A DNA stretch of 64,000 nt from Prescottella defluvii (GTDB lineage: Bacteria; Actinomycetota; Actinomycetes; Mycobacteriales; Mycobacteriaceae). Where the stretch lies: the NCBI GenBank assembly GCA_029690005.1, contig CP121458.1, positions 4,669,872 through 4,733,871 on the forward strand. Direction: 5' to 3'. The notes beneath the pieces are model-generated. The model saw only the letters and a program-made list of their open reading frames with translations. It did no database searches and was not told the DNA's origin. The translations under genes and the position numbers were made by a program. Every line of letters begins with the position of its first letter. Within the stretch, counting starts at the first letter, position 1. Below are positions 62,170 to 64,000 of the stretch, piece by piece.

Positions 62170-63441
62170 ATGGCAGCTGTGAGCAAGGTATTCGCAGCCA
62201 GGCTCGCCGGCCTGGTGGTCCTCGGACCGGACGGCGAGTCGATCGGGCGTGTACGCGATGTGGTGCTCACGATCCGCGTCGGCCGACAGCCACCTCGGGT
62301 CCTCGGCCTGGTCATCGAGATGTTCACGCGCAAAAGGATTTTCGTTCCGATGCTGCGCGTCACCGCGATCGAGCCGGGCTCGGTCACCCTCAAGACCGGC
62401 AACGTCAGTCTGCGCCGGTTCAATCAGCGCCCCACCGAGGTCCTCGCGCTCGCCCAGGTCCTCGACTCCCACGTCACGATCGACGACCCGGAGGTCACGG
62501 ACACCATCGGCAAAGACGTCGTGATCGTCGACCTGGGCATCGAGTCGACCCGCACCCGGGACTGGGTGGTCTCCCGCGTTGCAGTGCGAGCCCACCGCGG
62601 ACGTCTGGGCCGACGTTCGGCGATCCACGTCGTCGACTGGCCACACGTGCACGGCCTGACCCCCACCGCGCTCGCGATGCCCGGCCAGGGCGTCTCCCAA
62701 CTGCTGATGCAGTTCGAGGGCATGCGGGCGGCCGACGTCGCGCACGCGATGCGCGAGCTGCCGGAGAAGCGCCGGCACGAGGTGGCACTCGCGCTGGACG
62801 ACGAGCGGCTCGCCGACGTCGTGCAGGAGCTGCCCGCCGACGACCAGACCGACCTGCCGCTGCACCTCGAGGTCGAGCGCGCGGCGGACGTCCTCCAGGC
62901 GATGGATCCCGACGACGCCGCGGACCTCCTCGGCGAGCTTCCCGAGACGGACGCGGAGTCGCTGCTGCAGCTGATGGACCCGGAGGACTCCGAACCGGTC
63001 CGACGCCTGCTCGAGCACTCCCCCGACACCGCCGGCGGCCTGACGACGCCCTCGCCGGCGGTGCTGACGCCGTCGACGACGGTCGCCGAGGCCCTGGCCC
63101 GCGCCCGCAACGCCGACCTGACCCCGGCCCTCGCGAGCATGGTGTTCGTGGTCCGGCCGCCCACCGCGACCCCGACCGGGCGATATCTCGGGTGTGTGCA
63201 CCTGCAACGGCTGCTGCGGGAGCCGCCCGCGAGCCTCGTCGGCGGCGTCCTGGACGACGACCTGCCCCGTCTCGACCCCGAGGACTCGCTCACGAGCGTC
63301 ACGCGATACTTCGCGACCTACAACCTGGTGTGCGCGCCGGTCGTCGACGACGAGCACCACCTGCTGGGAGCGGTTACCGTCGACGACGTGCTCGACCACC
63401 TCCTGCCCACCGACTGGCGCGAGGAGGCCGGCGATGAGTGA
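62170..63441 (+). CDS. MgtE N-domain/CBS protein (Rv1232c-like)
   Basis: An intact 423-residue protein. The N-terminus (LAGLVVLGPDGESIGRVRDVVLT and a second copy around residue 95, IGKDVVIVDLGIE) has PRC-barrel-like repeats. The middle is an MgtE N domain (MRAADVAHAMRELPEKRRHEVALAL, then ADVLQAMDPDDAADLLGELPE). Two CBS motifs follow (TVAEALARARNADL, then VVDDEHHLLGAVTVDDVLDHLLP). There is no membrane channel, so it is a cytoplasmic sensor, probably of Mg2+ or adenosine nucleotides. It overlaps the DUF1003 gene start by 8 bp. Confidence 0.83.
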   Translation: MAAVSKVFAARLAGLVVLGPDGESIGRVRDVVLTIRVGRQPPRVLGLVIEMFTRKRIFVPMLRVTAIEPGSVTLKTGNVSLRRFNQRPTEVLALAQVLDSHVTIDDPEVTDTIGKDVVIVDLGIESTRTRDWVVSRVAVRAHRGRLGRRSAIHVVDWPHVHGLTPTALAMPGQGVSQLLMQFEGMRAADVAHAMRELPEKRRHEVALALDDERLADVVQELPADDQTDLPLHLEVERAADVLQAMDPDDAADLLGELPETDAESLLQLMDPEDSEPVRRLLEHSPDTAGGLTTPSPAVLTPSTTVAEALARARNADLTPALASMVFVVRPPTATPTGRYLGCVHLQRLLREPPASLVGGVLDDDLPRLDPEDSLTSVTRYFATYNLVCAPVVDDEHHLLGAVTVDDVLDHLLPTDWREEAGDE

Positions 63442-64000
63442 ACCCAGCGGGCGTCAGCGCCTCGAGACCCCGCGCGGCACGCGAGGCCTCGGGTTCCACA
63501 TCGACGTCGAGGCCGTCGGCCGGGTGAGCGAGAGCATCGCCCGGTTCCTCGGCACCGGCCGGTACCTGCTCATCCAGACCGTGATCGTGGTGTTGTGGAT
63601 CATCCTCGACATCTTCGCGGTGAAGTTCCAGTGGGATCCGTATCCCTTCATCCTGCTGAACCTCGCCTTCTCGACGCAGGCGGCGTACGCGGCGCCGCTG
63701 ATCCTCCTGGCGCAGAACCGGCAGGAGAACCGCGACCGAGTCTCGCTGGAGGAGGACCGGGCGCGCGCGGCCCAGACGAAGGCCGACACCGAGTTCCTCG
63801 CGCGCGAGCTCGCGGCCCTGCGGCTGGCGGTCGGCGAGGTCGCGACCCGCGACTACCTGCGCCGCGAGCTCGACGACATCCGGCAGATGCTCCTCGAGCG
63901 GGACGCCGGTGGCGACGAGGGCGACGAGCCCGGCCCGTCCCCAGGGCGCGCGGCGGCCGCAAGTGACCCGGACGCTTCGGATCTTCCCCTCGCCTGCCGC
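63434..64000 (+). CDS. DUF1003 membrane protein (runs to the right edge)
   Basis: ATG 63434 overlaps the previous gene. The protein (MSEPSGRQRLETPRGTRG) has two helices, LLIQTVIVVLWIILDIFA and PFILLNLAFSTQAAYAAPLILLAQ, followed by the DUF1003 tail NRQENRDRVSLEEDRARAAQTKADTEF and a coiled-coil-like stretch. A stop in another phase at 63964-63966 may be the real end if one base is missing near 63940; otherwise the frame leaves the window. Function unknown; usually coupled to the MgtE-like gene. Confidence 0.78.
   Translation, partial: MSEPSGRQRLETPRGTRGLGFHIDVEAVGRVSESIARFLGTGRYLLIQTVIVVLWIILDIFAVKFQWDPYPFILLNLAFSTQAAYAAPLILLAQNRQENRDRVSLEEDRARAAQTKADTEFLARELAALRLAVGEVATRDYLRRELDDIRQMLLERDAGGDEGDEPGPSPGRAAAASDPDASDLPLACR

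Overview
The window is high-GC actinobacterial DNA and most likely comes from a Rhodococcus/Prescottella-type member of the Mycobacteriales. The evidence is the mycobacterial form of 2-oxoglutarate decarboxylase (kgd), the alanine-racemase-like plus gulonolactone-dehydrogenase neighbourhood, the MgtE-like/CBS plus DUF1003 pair at the right end, DUF1707 proteins, and the many TetR, fatty-acid and Baeyer-Villiger genes. No rRNA, tRNA or CRISPR array was recognised.

More than half of the conserved genes are broken by one or more single-base shifts, while the reading frame plainly continues in another phase. The inferred errors are mostly one base lost from G or C runs, with two identical CTCGAG to CTTCGAG changes. 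I treat these as sequencing or assembly errors, report each such gene as one feature spanning all its frames, and keep 'pseudogene' for real remnants.

Layout. 1-5.5 kb: end of a RecB-like nuclease/helicase, PLP enzyme, TetR regulator, FAD lactone dehydrogenase, and a Tat-exported amidase homologue with altered catalytic positions. 5.5-9 kb: thiolase, ArsR-rhodanese regulator with MFS exporter, tiny membrane protein. 9.1-13.2 kb: metal block with a CmtR-like sensor, a P1B ATPase, and a cation/Ca2+ exchanger behind a yybP-ykoY-type (manganese) riboswitch. 13.2-17.4 kb: adenine/adenosine deaminase, two enoyl-CoA hydratases and an acyl-CoA ligase on the minus strand. 17.4-19.5 kb: an active ClpP overlapping a ClpP-like subunit that lacks catalytic residues, facing a ClgR/PopR-type regulator ending in Leu-Ala-Ala. 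19.7-21.5 kb: decayed tyrosine recombinase beside an acyl-CoA dehydrogenase lacking part of its N-terminus. 21.5-33.5 kb: hydrolases, a large NTPase-LuxR regulator, GNAT, Xi-class GST, EcsC-like protein, DUF6153/DUF305 pair, ABC-2 exporter, DUF1707 pair. 33.6-41.3 kb: one-chain ABC exporter and kgd. 41.3-45.8 kb: LLM oxidoreductase, then a TetR regulator divergent from a BVMO-SDR operon. 45.8-50 kb: HSP90-family protein overlapping a large helical repeat protein. 50-54.5 kb: OpuC/ProU-type osmoprotectant importer with two binding proteins. 54.5-64 kb: hydrolase, malic enzyme with a candidate leader peptide, PHP phosphatase, SUFU-like protein, MFS exporter, stress protein, CitE-like lyase, MgtE-like protein and DUF1003.

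The points most worth following are the ClpP/inactive-ClpP/regulator module with its operator-like sites, the riboswitch-controlled exchanger, the HSP90-repeat protein pair, and the candidate leader peptide upstream of malic enzyme.
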